64,000 bases of DNA from Paraburkholderia largidicola (lineage in GTDB: Bacteria; Pseudomonadota; Gammaproteobacteria; Burkholderiales; Burkholderiaceae), in contig NZ_AP023175.1 in assembly GCF_013426895.1 (NCBI RefSeq), positions 496,001-560,000 of the forward strand. The letters run 5' to 3'. This document shows, in pieces, positions 35,566-44,802 of this stretch (position 1 is its first letter; each line of letters starts with the position of its first letter). The translations under genes and the position numbers were made by a program. A model generated the notes under the pieces. The model worked only from the letters and a program-made list of their open reading frames with translations. It was not told where the DNA came from and searched no databases.

Positions 35566-35874
35566 TCAGACGTCTTTCGAGTCGAACACGAGCAGTTCGA
35601 CGCCCGCCTGCGCGAAGTTCTGCAGATCGGCGGTCGTGGCGGCGGCTTCCGGCGTGCCCATCGCCTGCTGCAGCGACTCGAAGCTATCGAAGCTGAGGAT
35701 GGCCGCCAGCGCATAAGGCGATTCGCCCTTCGCGCTCGCCACCGGGCCGACGCTCACTTCGTAGCGGCGCAGGCCGGGGATCGACTTCGCAAGCGGCACG
35801 TGTTTGTCGAAGTAATGGGCGTCGAATGCGTTGCGGTCGGCGGGGGTCTTGTAGAGCGCGATGAGCTTTGCCAT
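35566..35874 (-). CDS. EthD family protein
   Basis: A 102-residue single-domain protein starting at ATG 35874 behind CAGGAGG. It is a dimeric ferredoxin-like barrel of the EthD family: LIALYKTPADRNAFDAHYFD, then KHVPLAKSIPGLRRYEVSVG and AAILSFDSFESLQQAM, with the His of the family's H-x-P/L segment. EthD from ethyl tert-butyl ether degradation gives the family its name but its chemistry is unsettled. It stands between the dehydratase promoter and the CorA-like gene, probably with its own promoter. Confidence 0.82.
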   Translation of the reverse strand: MAKLIALYKTPADRNAFDAHYFDKHVPLAKSIPGLRRYEVSVGPVASAKGESPYALAAILSFDSFESLQQAMGTPEAAATTADLQNFAQAGVELLVFDSKDV

Positions 35875-36033
35875 GTGAGGCCTCCTGAAACGGACGTTCA
35901 GTGCAGTGTTGCTTGATGCCACATGCTGCCAGTTCAACGGTCCGTGGATTTTACGCTCGACATTTGCAATCTCTGTGTCGAAGGGACGCGTTTCAAACGC
36001 GGCGCGCTGGTCGCCGCGTCCTCGTTGCGCTCA

Positions 36034-37077
36034 TCACGCCGACGGACGTCGGCGCAACGCCCACCAGCCTGCCAGCACGGTAAAGCTCACGACGAGCAGT
36101 ACCATCACCCAGAAGCCGTGCTTGTTCTCCGCGAGGGGTACGCCGCCCACGTTCATCCCGAACAGACCCGCGATGATGTTGATCGGCAGCGCGAGCACCG
36201 TCACGATGGTCAGCGTGAACAGCGTGCGGTTGGTCTGCTCGTTCAGGCGCGCGGCGATCTCTTCCTGCAGCAGCTTGATGCGCTCCGCGAGGCCCGACAG
36301 ATCGCCGAGCACCAGCGAGAACTCTTCCGTCGAATCGCGCAGGCTTTGTACATCGGCGGGCGACAACCACGCGGGCGGCCGCACCAGCAGGCGAAAGATC
36401 GAGCCGGGCTCTGGCGCGAGCAGCCTTTGCAGACGCACGAGCACGCGGCGCATCGCGCCGAGGTCGCGCCGGCTTTGCCAGGCGCGCTGCGACAAAAAAT
36501 GATCTTCGATGCGGTCCACTTCGATGCTGGTCCGCCGCACGATTTCCACCAGCAGATCGGCCTGGTCGCGCAGCAGATGAATCAGCAGTTCGGCCGCCGT
36601 ATCGAAGCTCTCGCCGTTGCGCACCGACGCGCGCAGCCGGTCGACGGAGCGCAGCTGCTTCAGACGCGCCGTCACCATGATCCGCTTGTGCGTGTAGACC
36701 CACAGCGTCGCGATTTCGGAAGGCGTCTGCTCGAAGTCGTACATGACGTCGTTGACCACGGCGAGCAGCGCGCCGTGCTGATGTTCGATACGCGTCGAAT
36801 GCGAGCCTTCGCGCAAGGCTTCGAAGAAGGTGTCGGGCAGATCGAGATGCGTGCGTATCCAGCGCTCGCTCGACACATGCGCGAGATTGAAATGCAGCCA
36901 GAGGAATTCGCCCGGATGCGCGCCCGACCCTTTCGCCTCGTGTTGACATTCGGCGAGCCATTCGGCCGCTGTGTCGGTATCGACGGCGAGGCCGGGCTTG
37001 TCGGGTGAAAAACGGAATCCGCAAACGAGGCCGGAGCGGTCTGCCCCATAGGTGGCGGGCGCCAGGTTCAAAGTCAT
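36034..37077 (-). CDS. CorA/ZntB-type divalent metal transporter
   Basis: A 347-residue protein read from ATG 37077; ATG 37119 is an alternative, and neither has a strong ribosome site. It has a long soluble N-terminal domain (FLWLHFNLAHVSSERWIRTH, RIEHQHGALLAVVNDVMYDF), a long helix, and two membrane segments at the C-terminus joined by the pore-loop signature GMN in IIAGLFGMNVGGVP. The GMNVGG-P form and length resemble ZntB more than CorA, so zinc or another divalent cation is plausible. No regulator is adjacent. Confidence 0.86.
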   Translation of the reverse strand: MTLNLAPATYGADRSGLVCGFRFSPDKPGLAVDTDTAAEWLAECQHEAKGSGAHPGEFLWLHFNLAHVSSERWIRTHLDLPDTFFEALREGSHSTRIEHQHGALLAVVNDVMYDFEQTPSEIATLWVYTHKRIMVTARLKQLRSVDRLRASVRNGESFDTAAELLIHLLRDQADLLVEIVRRTSIEVDRIEDHFLSQRAWQSRRDLGAMRRVLVRLQRLLAPEPGSIFRLLVRPPAWLSPADVQSLRDSTEEFSLVLGDLSGLAERIKLLQEEIAARLNEQTNRTLFTLTIVTVLALPINIIAGLFGMNVGGVPLAENKHGFWVMVLLVVSFTVLAGWWALRRRPSA

Positions 37078-37249
37078 GTGCGTTTCGAGGTGGGTTCCGC
37101 GAAAGCGCCATTCTGACATGAGCAAACGGCAGAAACGTTACGTGACAGCCGTTTGACGTTTATTTGTCGATGCTTTGACAGCTTTCTGACAGGTTCCCGC
37201 AACGCCCTGCCTGCAAGCGTCGCGGTGACCCTGTCCTTGAAGCGATGCC

Positions 37250-37993
37250 TCAGGCGCTGAAGCCGCCATCGATCATCAGGTTCGCGCCCGTTACGAAGGC
37301 CGCTTCCGGGCTCGCGACATACGCGACCATGCCGGCAATTTCGTCGGCCTTCCCGTGACGCGGGATCGCCATCAGGCCATGCAGCGACGCCGCGAACTCG
37401 CCTTCCTCCGGGTTCATGTCGGTATTGACGGGACCGGGTTGCACGTTGTTGACGGTGATGCCCTTCGGGCCGAGATCGCGTGAGAGACCTTGCACGAAAC
37501 CTTGCAGCGCCGACTTGCTCATCGCGTAGACCGCGCCGCCCGCGAACGGCATGCGATCGGCGTTCGTGCTGCCGATGTTGATGATCCGGCCGCCCTGGCC
37601 CATATGCGACAGCACGGCCTTCGATGCCACGAACACGGCGCGCACGTTGACCTGCACGGTGGCGTCGAAGTCTTCGAGCGAGAAGGCGTCGAGCGTTCCA
37701 AGCCGCAGCACGCCGGCGTTGTTCACGAGAATGTCGATCTTGCCGAGTTGACGCGCCGTCTCGTTGATCGCGTTGGTCAGCGCCGCCGCGTCGGCGACGT
37801 CTGCCTTGACGGCGACGGCGCGGCCGCCCGCCTTCTCGACGCTCGCGACCAGTTCGTTCGCGCCCGCAGCCGAGCTGTGATACGTGAAAGCGACCGTCGC
37901 GCCTTCGCTTGCCAGCCGGCGCACAACCGCTGCTCCGATGCCGCGCGCGCCGCCCGTGACGAAAGCTACCTTGCCTTGCAGATTCGAGTTCAT
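37250..37993 (-). CDS. Short-chain dehydrogenase/reductase (FabG-like)
   Basis: A 247-residue classical SDR starting at ATG 37993 behind GGAGC. It has the NAD(P) motif TGGARGIG, the NNAG motif in DILVNNAGVLRLG, catalytic Ser in INIGSTNADRMPFAG, and Tyr-Lys in YAMSKSALQGF. The C-terminal VAYVASPEAAFVTGANLMID segment is typical. It is divergent from a LysR gene across 141 bases, which is a common arrangement for such reductases; the substrate is unknown. Confidence 0.92.
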   Translation of the reverse strand: MNSNLQGKVAFVTGGARGIGAAVVRRLASEGATVAFTYHSSAAGANELVASVEKAGGRAVAVKADVADAAALTNAINETARQLGKIDILVNNAGVLRLGTLDAFSLEDFDATVQVNVRAVFVASKAVLSHMGQGGRIINIGSTNADRMPFAGGAVYAMSKSALQGFVQGLSRDLGPKGITVNNVQPGPVNTDMNPEEGEFAASLHGLMAIPRHGKADEIAGMVAYVASPEAAFVTGANLMIDGGFSA

Positions 37994-38134
37994 GTTGTGC
38001 TCCAGTGGGTTTGTTGATGCAGTGACGTCAGTATGCCGAGCGGATTACATTGCCGCTAGCGTCGAATCAAGAGTAACAGTTTCAACCATTGGTATAAGAT
38101 CGAGCGAACCGCCAACGGCACGACGGACACCTCC

Positions 38135-39058
38135 ATGGAAGCGCTGAATCTCATCGAATCGTTCATCCAGTCTGCCGAAACGGGCAGCTTCTCGGCGGCG
38201 GCGCGGCGCCTCGGCCTCACGCCCGCCGCCGTCAGCAAGAACGTCGCGCGGCTCGAATCGCATCTGGGCGTGCGGCTGTTTCACCGCAGCACCCGCAAGC
38301 TCACCATGACGCCCGGCGGCGAACAGCTCTGGGCCGACGCGGGCGTCCCGTTCGCCAGCTTGCAGGACGCGTTTGCGCGCGCCGCGCAGCATGGCGGCAA
38401 GCCGTCGGGCGTGCTGAAGGTCAGCATGGCCGTCGCGTTCGGGCGCGAGTATCTGCTGCCCTTGCTGGGCGAGTTTCTCGAACGCTATCCCGACGTCGTG
38501 CCCGACTGGCATTTCGATAACCGCGCCGTCGACCTGATTGCGGGTGGCTTCGACGCGGCGATCGGCGGCGGGATCGAGCTGACGCAAGGCGTCGTCGCGC
38601 GCGATCTGGCGCGGCCCTACGTGATCGTCGCGGCGTCGCCGGCTTACATGGCGGGCCGGCCGCTGCCCGCGCACCCGTCCGATCTCGCGGAACTCGACGG
38701 CATCGCGCGCCGCTCCAGCAGCACGGGCCGCCTGCGTGCGTGGACGATGCGCAATCAGGTCGGCGAAGAAGCGCTCGCCGAGTGCAAGACGAGGATGATC
38801 TTCGACGATCCCGAAGCGATGGCGCACGCGGCGCGGGCCGGTCTCGGCGTCGCGTTCCTGCCGACGCCGCACGCCGCGCGGTGGCTCGAAAACGGCGAGC
38901 TGATGCGGATCTTGCCCGGCTGGTATGCGGAAGTCAGCCCGATCACGATTTACTACCCGAACCGCAAGCTGCTGCCCGCCAAAACGCGCGTGTTCATCGA
39001 CTTCGTCGTCGAAGCATTCCGCGAGCGGCGGCTCGCCGCGCGCTTCGACGCGCGCTGA
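38135..39058 (+). CDS. LysR-family transcriptional regulator
   Basis: A 307-residue regulator starting at ATG 38135. The winged helix occupies residues 5-62 (FIQSAETGSFSAAARRLGLT, AAVSKNVARLESHLGVRLFH), followed by the effector-binding domain (LKVSMAVAFGREYLLPLLGE; GLGVAFLPTPHAARWLENGE). It is divergent from the SDR gene at 37993, its probable target. Confidence 0.92.
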   Translation: MEALNLIESFIQSAETGSFSAAARRLGLTPAAVSKNVARLESHLGVRLFHRSTRKLTMTPGGEQLWADAGVPFASLQDAFARAAQHGGKPSGVLKVSMAVAFGREYLLPLLGEFLERYPDVVPDWHFDNRAVDLIAGGFDAAIGGGIELTQGVVARDLARPYVIVAASPAYMAGRPLPAHPSDLAELDGIARRSSSTGRLRAWTMRNQVGEEALAECKTRMIFDDPEAMAHAARAGLGVAFLPTPHAARWLENGELMRILPGWYAEVSPITIYYPNRKLLPAKTRVFIDFVVEAFRERRLAARFDAR

Positions 39059-39218
39059 AACCAACGCTGAAATCCGCACTCCGCATAATCCATGACAGGG
39101 TTTCCCTGTACGCAAGCCCACGCCGCAACTGTCGATATATCAGATGGAGACATGCGTGCCGCATTCCACCGCGGCGCGTCCACATAACGATATATCGCCC
39201 ACGTTGCGAGGCGTCCGA

Positions 39219-40808
39219 ATGCTGAAGCTGAGTTTTACCCAGAAGCTGTGGTTGCCGCTCGTCATCAGTCTGATCGCGTTGCTGCTGGTGTCGGTATCGG
39301 CGGCGTATCTGTCGCGTGAGACGCGCATCGAGGAACGCAAGAACGATCTCGTGAACGTCGCCCATGTCGGGCTGTCGCTGGTCGAGGAATATGCGAAGCT
39401 CGCGCAAAGCGGCAAGCTGAGCGAAGCGGACGCGCGCAAGGAAGCGCTCGCCCGGTTGCGCGATATCCGATACGGCGAGGACGGGTACTTTCTCGTAATC
39501 GATTCGACGCCGCGCATGATCATGCATCCGATCAAGCCGGCGACGAACGGCAAGGATCTCGCCGGCACCGCCGACGCGGACGGCCGCCATCACTATGTTG
39601 CTTTCGCAAAGGTCGCGCAGTCGCCCGATGGCGGCTTCGTCGATTACGTGTTTCCGCATTCGCGCCCGGCGTCTGCATCGGGCTCCGCATCGGCACCCGC
39701 CGAAGCCGTCGGCAAGATCGGCTACGTGGTGCGCTACGCGCCGTGGGACTGGATCATCGCGACGGGCGCGTATGTCGACGATATCGACGCTGCGTTCATG
39801 CGCTCGCTGTATCTGATCGGCGGCGTGTTCATCGGTATTGCGTTGCTGCTGGCCACGTTGGTCGCGCTGACCAATCGCAGCATCCAGCGCACGATCGGCG
39901 GCGACCCCGGCTACGCGGCGGACGTCGCGAACGCGATCGCCGTCGGCGATCTCACGGTGTCGATCGACACGCGCACCGACGACAATCGCAGCCTGCTGCG
40001 TGAAATGCGCCGCATGCGCGACACGCTGACGGACACGATCCGCGCCATCAAGCACGCCGCCGATCACGTCGCGACGGGCGCGGGAGAAATCGCGAGCGGC
40101 AACGCGGACCTGTCGTCGCGCACCGAGAATCAGGCCGCTTCGTTGCAGGAGACGGCGGCGAGCATGGAGCAGATGACGTCGATGGTGCGGCAGACGGCCG
40201 AGAACGCGCGCACTGCCAGCGAACTCGCCGAAAGCGCCGCGCAGATCGCGAATCAGGGCAGCGTGATGGTCGGCGAGGCGGTCACGACCATGCGCGATAT
40301 TTCGACGGAATCGCAGAAGATGGTCGAGGTGATTGCGGTGATCGAAAGCATCGCCTTCCAGACCAATATCCTCGCGCTGAATGCCGCCGTCGAAGCGGCG
40401 CGCGCGGGCGAACAGGGACGCGGTTTCGCCGTCGTCGCGGGCGAAGTGCGCACGCTCGCGCATCGCAGCGCGGGCGCCGCGAAGGAAGTGCGGCAACTGA
40501 TCAGCCGCGCCGTCGACAAGGTCGGCAACGGCGCGGGCCTCGTCGAACGCACGGGCACGACGATCCAGCAGGCGCGCGATGCGATTGCGAGCGTCACGGG
40601 CGTGATGCAGGAAATTGCCGCAGCCGCCGCTGAACAGAGCGCGGGTATCGATCAGGTGAATCTCGCCGTCACGCAGATGGACAGTCTCACGCAGGAAAAC
40701 GCCGCACTCGTCGAACAGGCTGCCGCCGCCGCGCATTCGTTGACCGAGCAGGCTGGGCGGCTGAAGACCTCTGTCGACGCCTTCCAGGTTTCCGACGCCG
40801 TGGCCTGA
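39219..40808 (+). CDS. Methyl-accepting chemotaxis protein with Cache domain
   Basis: A 529-residue receptor starting at ATG 39219; the frame opens at 39144 but the later ATG directly precedes the first membrane helix. It has a membrane segment at about 9-32, a periplasmic single Cache domain ([53 protein letters not shown]), a second membrane segment near 195-218, HAMP, and the signalling tip [20 protein letters not shown]. Single-Cache receptors commonly sense small carboxylates. A lactate locus starts 56 bases beyond, though it is convergent and not co-transcribed. Confidence 0.92.
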   Translation: MLKLSFTQKLWLPLVISLIALLLVSVSAAYLSRETRIEERKNDLVNVAHVGLSLVEEYAKLAQSGKLSEADARKEALARLRDIRYGEDGYFLVIDSTPRMIMHPIKPATNGKDLAGTADADGRHHYVAFAKVAQSPDGGFVDYVFPHSRPASASGSASAPAEAVGKIGYVVRYAPWDWIIATGAYVDDIDAAFMRSLYLIGGVFIGIALLLATLVALTNRSIQRTIGGDPGYAADVANAIAVGDLTVSIDTRTDDNRSLLREMRRMRDTLTDTIRAIKHAADHVATGAGEIASGNADLSSRTENQAASLQETAASMEQMTSMVRQTAENARTASELAESAAQIANQGSVMVGEAVTTMRDISTESQKMVEVIAVIESIAFQTNILALNAAVEAARAGEQGRGFAVVAGEVRTLAHRSAGAAKEVRQLISRAVDKVGNGAGLVERTGTTIQQARDAIASVTGVMQEIAAAAAEQSAGIDQVNLAVTQMDSLTQENAALVEQAAAAAHSLTEQAGRLKTSVDAFQVSDAVA

Positions 40809-40826
40809 TGTTTTAACGCGTGGATC

Positions 40827-40837
40827 TGGTTGGACCA
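40827..40837. promoter_or_regulatory. Operator-like palindrome TGGTTGGACCA at the 3' end of the FadR-type regulator gene
   Basis: The reverse complement, with two extra matching bases (AGTGGTCCAACCA), is identical to the site at 41605 in the lut promoter. It lies between two convergent genes, an unusual position for an operator. Confidence 0.45.
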
Positions 40838-40863
40838 CTTTGGAGCCGCTGACTGCGGCTCAG

Positions 40864-41574
40864 CTAGCTCTGCCGGTCGCGGATACTGCGTACGAAGTCG
40901 ATATGCGTGTGCATCGCCGTGCGCGCTTCTTCCGGGCGCCGCGAACAGATTGCATCGCTCACCGCGCGATGCTGGATCAGCAGTTGTCCCGACTCCGCTG
41001 GTCCCTGCAAACGCACGTCCGTGCCGCTGATCGTGATGTGTTCGCGCAGCATGCCGAGCACGCTCGTATGCAGATGCAGGAACATCGTGTTGTGCGACGC
41101 GAGCGCGATGGCGTCGTGCAACTGTGCGTCGGCGGTGGCTTCGCTATCGTGGTCGTCGCAGGCGTGCGAGCGCTCCAGTTCGCGCATCAATGAACGAATG
41201 CGCTTGATGTCCGCCTGCGTTGCGCGCATCGCCGCGAAGTAGGCCGTTGCGCCTTCCAGCACGCGGCGAAATTCGAGAATGTCGTCGCGTAACACCGGGT
41301 GATCCGCGACCAGTTGTCCCCACGGCGACGCAATGCCCGCGCGCAACTGGTCCGTCGCGAACACGCCCGCGCCGCGCCGGCTTTGCAACAGCCCGCGCGC
41401 CGCAAGCCGCTGAATGGCCTCGCGCACCGTGTTGCGCGACACGTCGTATTGCTCGGCTAATGCGCGCTCGGCGGGCAGCCGCGAACCCGGCGGCCACGTG
41501 CCGTCCAGCAGCGACGTTTCCATCTGGCGCATCACGCCCTCTACCCTGCCCCGCTCTCTCGTACCCGTCGCCAT
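40864..41574 (-). CDS. FadR-type GntR regulator of lactate utilisation
   Basis: A 236-residue regulator starting at ATG 41574. The N-terminal GntR winged helix is LPAERALAEQYDVSRNTVRE followed by AIQRLAARGLLQSRRGAGVF. The C-terminal FCD domain is all-helical with the metal/effector His and Asp positions (DAQLHDAIALASHNTMFLHL, LIQHRAVSDAI). It resembles LldR/LutR-type proteins, and the divergent lut operon makes lactate the probable effector. A TGGT-N3-ACCA palindrome stands between the two genes. Confidence 0.87.
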   Translation of the reverse strand: MATGTRERGRVEGVMRQMETSLLDGTWPPGSRLPAERALAEQYDVSRNTVREAIQRLAARGLLQSRRGAGVFATDQLRAGIASPWGQLVADHPVLRDDILEFRRVLEGATAYFAAMRATQADIKRIRSLMRELERSHACDDHDSEATADAQLHDAIALASHNTMFLHLHTSVLGMLREHITISGTDVRLQGPAESGQLLIQHRAVSDAICSRRPEEARTAMHTHIDFVRSIRDRQS

Positions 41575-41604
41575 ACGCGTCCTCTGCTGCGTCGATCGTG
41601 CTTC

Positions 41605-41617
41605 AGTGGTCCAACCA
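41605..41617. promoter_or_regulatory. Operator TGGTCCAACCA between the FadR-type gene and lutA
   Basis: TGGT-CCA-ACCA (41607-41617) fits the TGGT-N3-ACCA form of FadR-family sites such as those of LldR. It lies 33 bases from the regulator start and 120 bases before lutA. Confidence 0.6.
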
Positions 41618-41738
41618 ATTTGTATTGTCGCGCACATTTGGGAATCATGCGTCAACGATTCGAGCGATCCGCACGAGCCGCCTCGACGCGGGCGGCGCAT
41701 CAAGCGGACGAACAAGCAGACGCATTCAGGAGCGAGAT

Positions 41739-42533
41739 ATGAAGGAAAGGCACTATCCGGCGGCCTCACGCGATGTCTATCTGTTCGCGACTTGCCTCGT
41801 CGATCTGTTCGTCCCCGAAGCCGGGCTCGATGCGGTCAGGCTGCTCGAACGCGAAGGACTGGTCGTGCACTTTCCTCAGGAGCAAAGCTGCTGCGGCCAG
41901 CCCGCGTACAGCAGCGGCAATCCCGAACAGGCGCGTGACGTCGCGCGCGCCCAACTCGATCTCTTCTCGCAGCCCTGGCCTGTCATCGTGCCGTCGGGTT
42001 CGTGCGCGGGCATGATGCGCCACCACTGGCCGAAGCTGTTCGCCGACGATCCCGCGATGGCGCAAAAAGCGCAAGCGCTCAGCGAACGCGTGTACGAACT
42101 GAGCGAATACCTGCTGCGCGTGCTGCACATCGAATTTCCCACCACCACCGACGCGCCGTCCGAACGCGTCGTGCTTCATACGTCATGCGGCGCGCGGCGC
42201 GAAATGGGCACGCGCGTACATGGCGTCGAACTCGTCGACGCGCTGCCGGGCGTCACGCGCATCGAACACGAGCGCGAATCGGAATGCTGCGGTTTTGGCG
42301 GCACGTTTTCGCTGAAGCATCCCGACATTTCCGGCGCGATGGTGCGCGACAAGGTCGCATCCGCTTGCGCGACAGGCTGCGAGCGGATCGTTTCCGCCGA
42401 CTGCGGTTGTCTGTTGAACATCGGCCATGCGGCCCGTCATCAAGGCGCGCCTGTCGAAGTCGAACATATCGCGAGTTTTCTGTGGCGGCGCACGCAACCC
42501 GCCGACGCGAAAAACAAGGGGAGCAAAGCATGA
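41739..42533 (+). CDS. lutA: L-lactate utilisation protein LutA/LldE (CCG-domain Fe-S oxidoreductase)
   Basis: A 264-residue protein starting at ATG 41739 behind AGGAGCGAG. It has two Cys-Cys-Gly domains: EQSCCGQPAYSSGN near residue 50 and ESECCGFGGTFSLKHP near residue 190, plus paired Cys in DCGCLLNIGHAAR. With LutB and LutC it forms the three-subunit L-lactate dehydrogenase that oxidises lactate to pyruvate at the membrane. It overlaps lutC by ATGA at 42530-42533. Confidence 0.93.
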   Translation: MKERHYPAASRDVYLFATCLVDLFVPEAGLDAVRLLEREGLVVHFPQEQSCCGQPAYSSGNPEQARDVARAQLDLFSQPWPVIVPSGSCAGMMRHHWPKLFADDPAMAQKAQALSERVYELSEYLLRVLHIEFPTTTDAPSERVVLHTSCGARREMGTRVHGVELVDALPGVTRIEHERESECCGFGGTFSLKHPDISGAMVRDKVASACATGCERIVSADCGCLLNIGHAARHQGAPVEVEHIASFLWRRTQPADAKNKGSKA

Positions 42534-43246
42534 ACGCGCGCGAACGCATGCTCGGACGGTTGCGCGCCGCTGCGCCCGCTCAGGTTTCAGGCGACGAGTT
42601 GAAACACCTCGACGAACAGATCGATCTGCATTACGACAGCCGCCGCGTGGCGCTGCCGACGCAAGCTCTGGTCGAATCGATGCACGCGGCGCTCGCCGCC
42701 TCGCATGCCGAAGTATTTCGCGCGACGGAGCACACGTGGCCCGCGTTGATCGCGCAACGCCTGCTCGCGACGAACGTGAAGCGCCTGCTGCTCGATACAT
42801 CGTGTGCGGAAGGCGCGGCGTTGGCGGAGGTGTTGCCCTCTTCCGTGGCAACCCGCAACTACGATCAGCCGATCGAAAACTGGAAAGCCGAACTGTTCGA
42901 CACCATCGACGCCGGCTTCACGGTCGCGCGCTCAGGGATCGCCTCGACGGGCACGCTGATCGTCGCGCCCGATGCCAGTTCGCCGCGCACGATGTCGCTC
43001 GTGCCGCCGCTGCATATCGCGCTCGTCTACGCGCATTCGCTGCATGCGGACCTGCACGCCGCGATGCGCGCCGAGCATTGGCAGGCGGGTATGCCGACCA
43101 ATCTCGTGATGATCTCCGGCCCGTCGAAGACTTCCGATATCCAGCAGACGCTCGCCTACGGCGCGCACGGCCCGCGCGAACTGTGGGTCGTGATCGTCGA
43201 ACCTCAAACCGATGCAGCCGCCGCCACGGAGGGAGACGCAGCATGA
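42530..43246 (+). CDS. lutC: L-lactate utilisation protein LutC/LldG (LUD domain)
   Basis: A 238-residue LUD-domain protein starting at ATG 42530 behind AGGGGAGC. The domain is recognisable in GFTVARSGIASTGTLIVAPD, RTMSLVPPLHIALVYAHSL and MISGPSKTSDIQQTLAYGAH followed by GPRELWVVIVE. It is a subunit of the lactate dehydrogenase complex; the gene order here is lutA-lutC-lutB rather than lutABC. It overlaps lutB by ATGA at 43243-43246, so all three are translationally coupled. Confidence 0.93.
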   Translation: MNARERMLGRLRAAAPAQVSGDELKHLDEQIDLHYDSRRVALPTQALVESMHAALAASHAEVFRATEHTWPALIAQRLLATNVKRLLLDTSCAEGAALAEVLPSSVATRNYDQPIENWKAELFDTIDAGFTVARSGIASTGTLIVAPDASSPRTMSLVPPLHIALVYAHSLHADLHAAMRAEHWQAGMPTNLVMISGPSKTSDIQQTLAYGAHGPRELWVVIVEPQTDAAAATEGDAA

Positions 43247-44688
43247 ACGCCACTCCGATGCACTTCGTGCCGTCGCAGGACTTCAAGGCGCGCGCCCGCG
43301 CCGCGCTCGACGATCCCAAACTGCGCAGCAGCTTCCGCGGCGCAATGGATTTTCTGCAAACGAAGCGCCGCACGCAGTTTCCCGACGACGACGAACTGCA
43401 GCATCTGCGCGATCTCGGCGAAGCGGTACGCCGTCATGCGCTGACGCGCCTGCCCGATCTGCTCGTGCAGCTCGAAGCCAACCTCACGGCGCGCGGCGTC
43501 CACGTGCATTGGGCTGAAACAGCCGCCGAGGCGAACGAGATCATCCACGGCATCGTGCAATCGCACGACGCGAAGCGCGTGATCAAGGGCAAGTCGATGG
43601 CGAGCGAGGAAATCGAGCTCAACCATTACCTCGAAGCGCGCGGCATCGACTGTATCGAATCGGATATGGGCGAATACATCGTGCAACTGGCGCACGAAAA
43701 GCCGTCGCATATCGTGATGCCTGCGATCCACAAGACAAAGGCGGATATCGCCGAGCTGTTCGAGCAGCACATTCCCGACACGCGCTATACGGAAGACGTC
43801 GACGAATTGATCCAGACGGGACGCCGCGCGTTGCGCCGCGCCTTCGTCGATGCCGACATCGGTTTGTCGGGCGTCAACTTCGCGGCCGCCGACACGGGCA
43901 CGCTCTGGCTCGTCGAAAACGAAGGCAACGGACGCCTGTCGACCACCGTGCCCGACGTGCATATCGCGATCATGGGCATGGAGAAAGTGGTCGAGAAGCT
44001 GTCGCATATCGTGCCGCTGTCCAGCCTCTTGACGCGCTCCGCCACGGGCCAGGCGATCACCACGTACTTCAACCTGATCACCGGCCCGCGCCGCGAAGGC
44101 GAGCGCGACGGTCCGCGTGAAATGCATGTGGTACTGCTCGACAATGGCCGCACGCAGGCCTATGCGGACGAGCAACTGCGCGCGACGCTGCAATGCATCC
44201 GCTGCGGCGCGTGCATGAACCATTGCCCCGTGTACACGCGCATCGGCGGACACGCGTACGGCACGACGTATCCGGGCCCGATCGGCAAGATCATTTCGCC
44301 GCATCTGCTCGGCCTCGAAGAAACTGCCGACCTGCCGACGGCATCGAGCCTGTGCGGCGCATGCGGCGAAGTGTGCCCGGTGCGCATTCCGATTCCCGAC
44401 CTGCTGGTGCGCCTGCGCACGGAAGCGAATCGCGATCCGGACGAAGTGGTCGCGCATCCGCTGCGTGGACAAGGCGCGAAGTTCAGCCGCGAGGAACAGT
44501 TCGTGTGGCGCTTCTGGAGCGGCGCGTTTGCGCATCCGCGCGCGTACAAGGTGCTGCGCTGGGCGGCGACGAGACTGCGCGCATTCTCGCCGACGAACCA
44601 GATGGGCTGGACTCGCCACCGCGAGCCGCTGAAGCCCGCTGCGCGCAGTCTGCATGACCTGATGCGCGAGCGCGGCCAGCCCGAGTAA
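43243..44688 (+). CDS. lutB: L-lactate utilisation protein LutB/LldF (Fe-S, LUD domain)
   Basis: A 481-residue protein starting at ATG 43243. An N-terminal LUD domain (KRVIKGKSMASEEIELNHYL, GVNFAAADTGTLWLVENEGN) is followed by two 4Fe-4S cluster motifs: CIRCGACMNHCPVY near residue 320 and LCGACGEVCPVRIP near 370. It is the electron-transferring subunit of the lactate dehydrogenase complex. Full length and all Cys are intact. Confidence 0.95.
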   Translation: MNATPMHFVPSQDFKARARAALDDPKLRSSFRGAMDFLQTKRRTQFPDDDELQHLRDLGEAVRRHALTRLPDLLVQLEANLTARGVHVHWAETAAEANEIIHGIVQSHDAKRVIKGKSMASEEIELNHYLEARGIDCIESDMGEYIVQLAHEKPSHIVMPAIHKTKADIAELFEQHIPDTRYTEDVDELIQTGRRALRRAFVDADIGLSGVNFAAADTGTLWLVENEGNGRLSTTVPDVHIAIMGMEKVVEKLSHIVPLSSLLTRSATGQAITTYFNLITGPRREGERDGPREMHVVLLDNGRTQAYADEQLRATLQCIRCGACMNHCPVYTRIGGHAYGTTYPGPIGKIISPHLLGLEETADLPTASSLCGACGEVCPVRIPIPDLLVRLRTEANRDPDEVVAHPLRGQGAKFSREEQFVWRFWSGAFAHPRAYKVLRWAATRLRAFSPTNQMGWTRHREPLKPAARSLHDLMRERGQPE

Positions 44689-44802
44689 CGCGCTTTCAAT
44701 CCCGTAGATCGATATGCGTGCATCGCCTGAGCGGCGATGCACCGGGCGCGGCTGCGCGCCGCCGACAAGAATTCATCAATCGCATATTCGGAGGAGACCG
44801 AC

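Noticed and set aside
38994..40838. A 614-codon antisense frame over the Cache chemoreceptor
   Set aside because: Same codon-shadow effect; the plus-strand receptor is full length with all domains.
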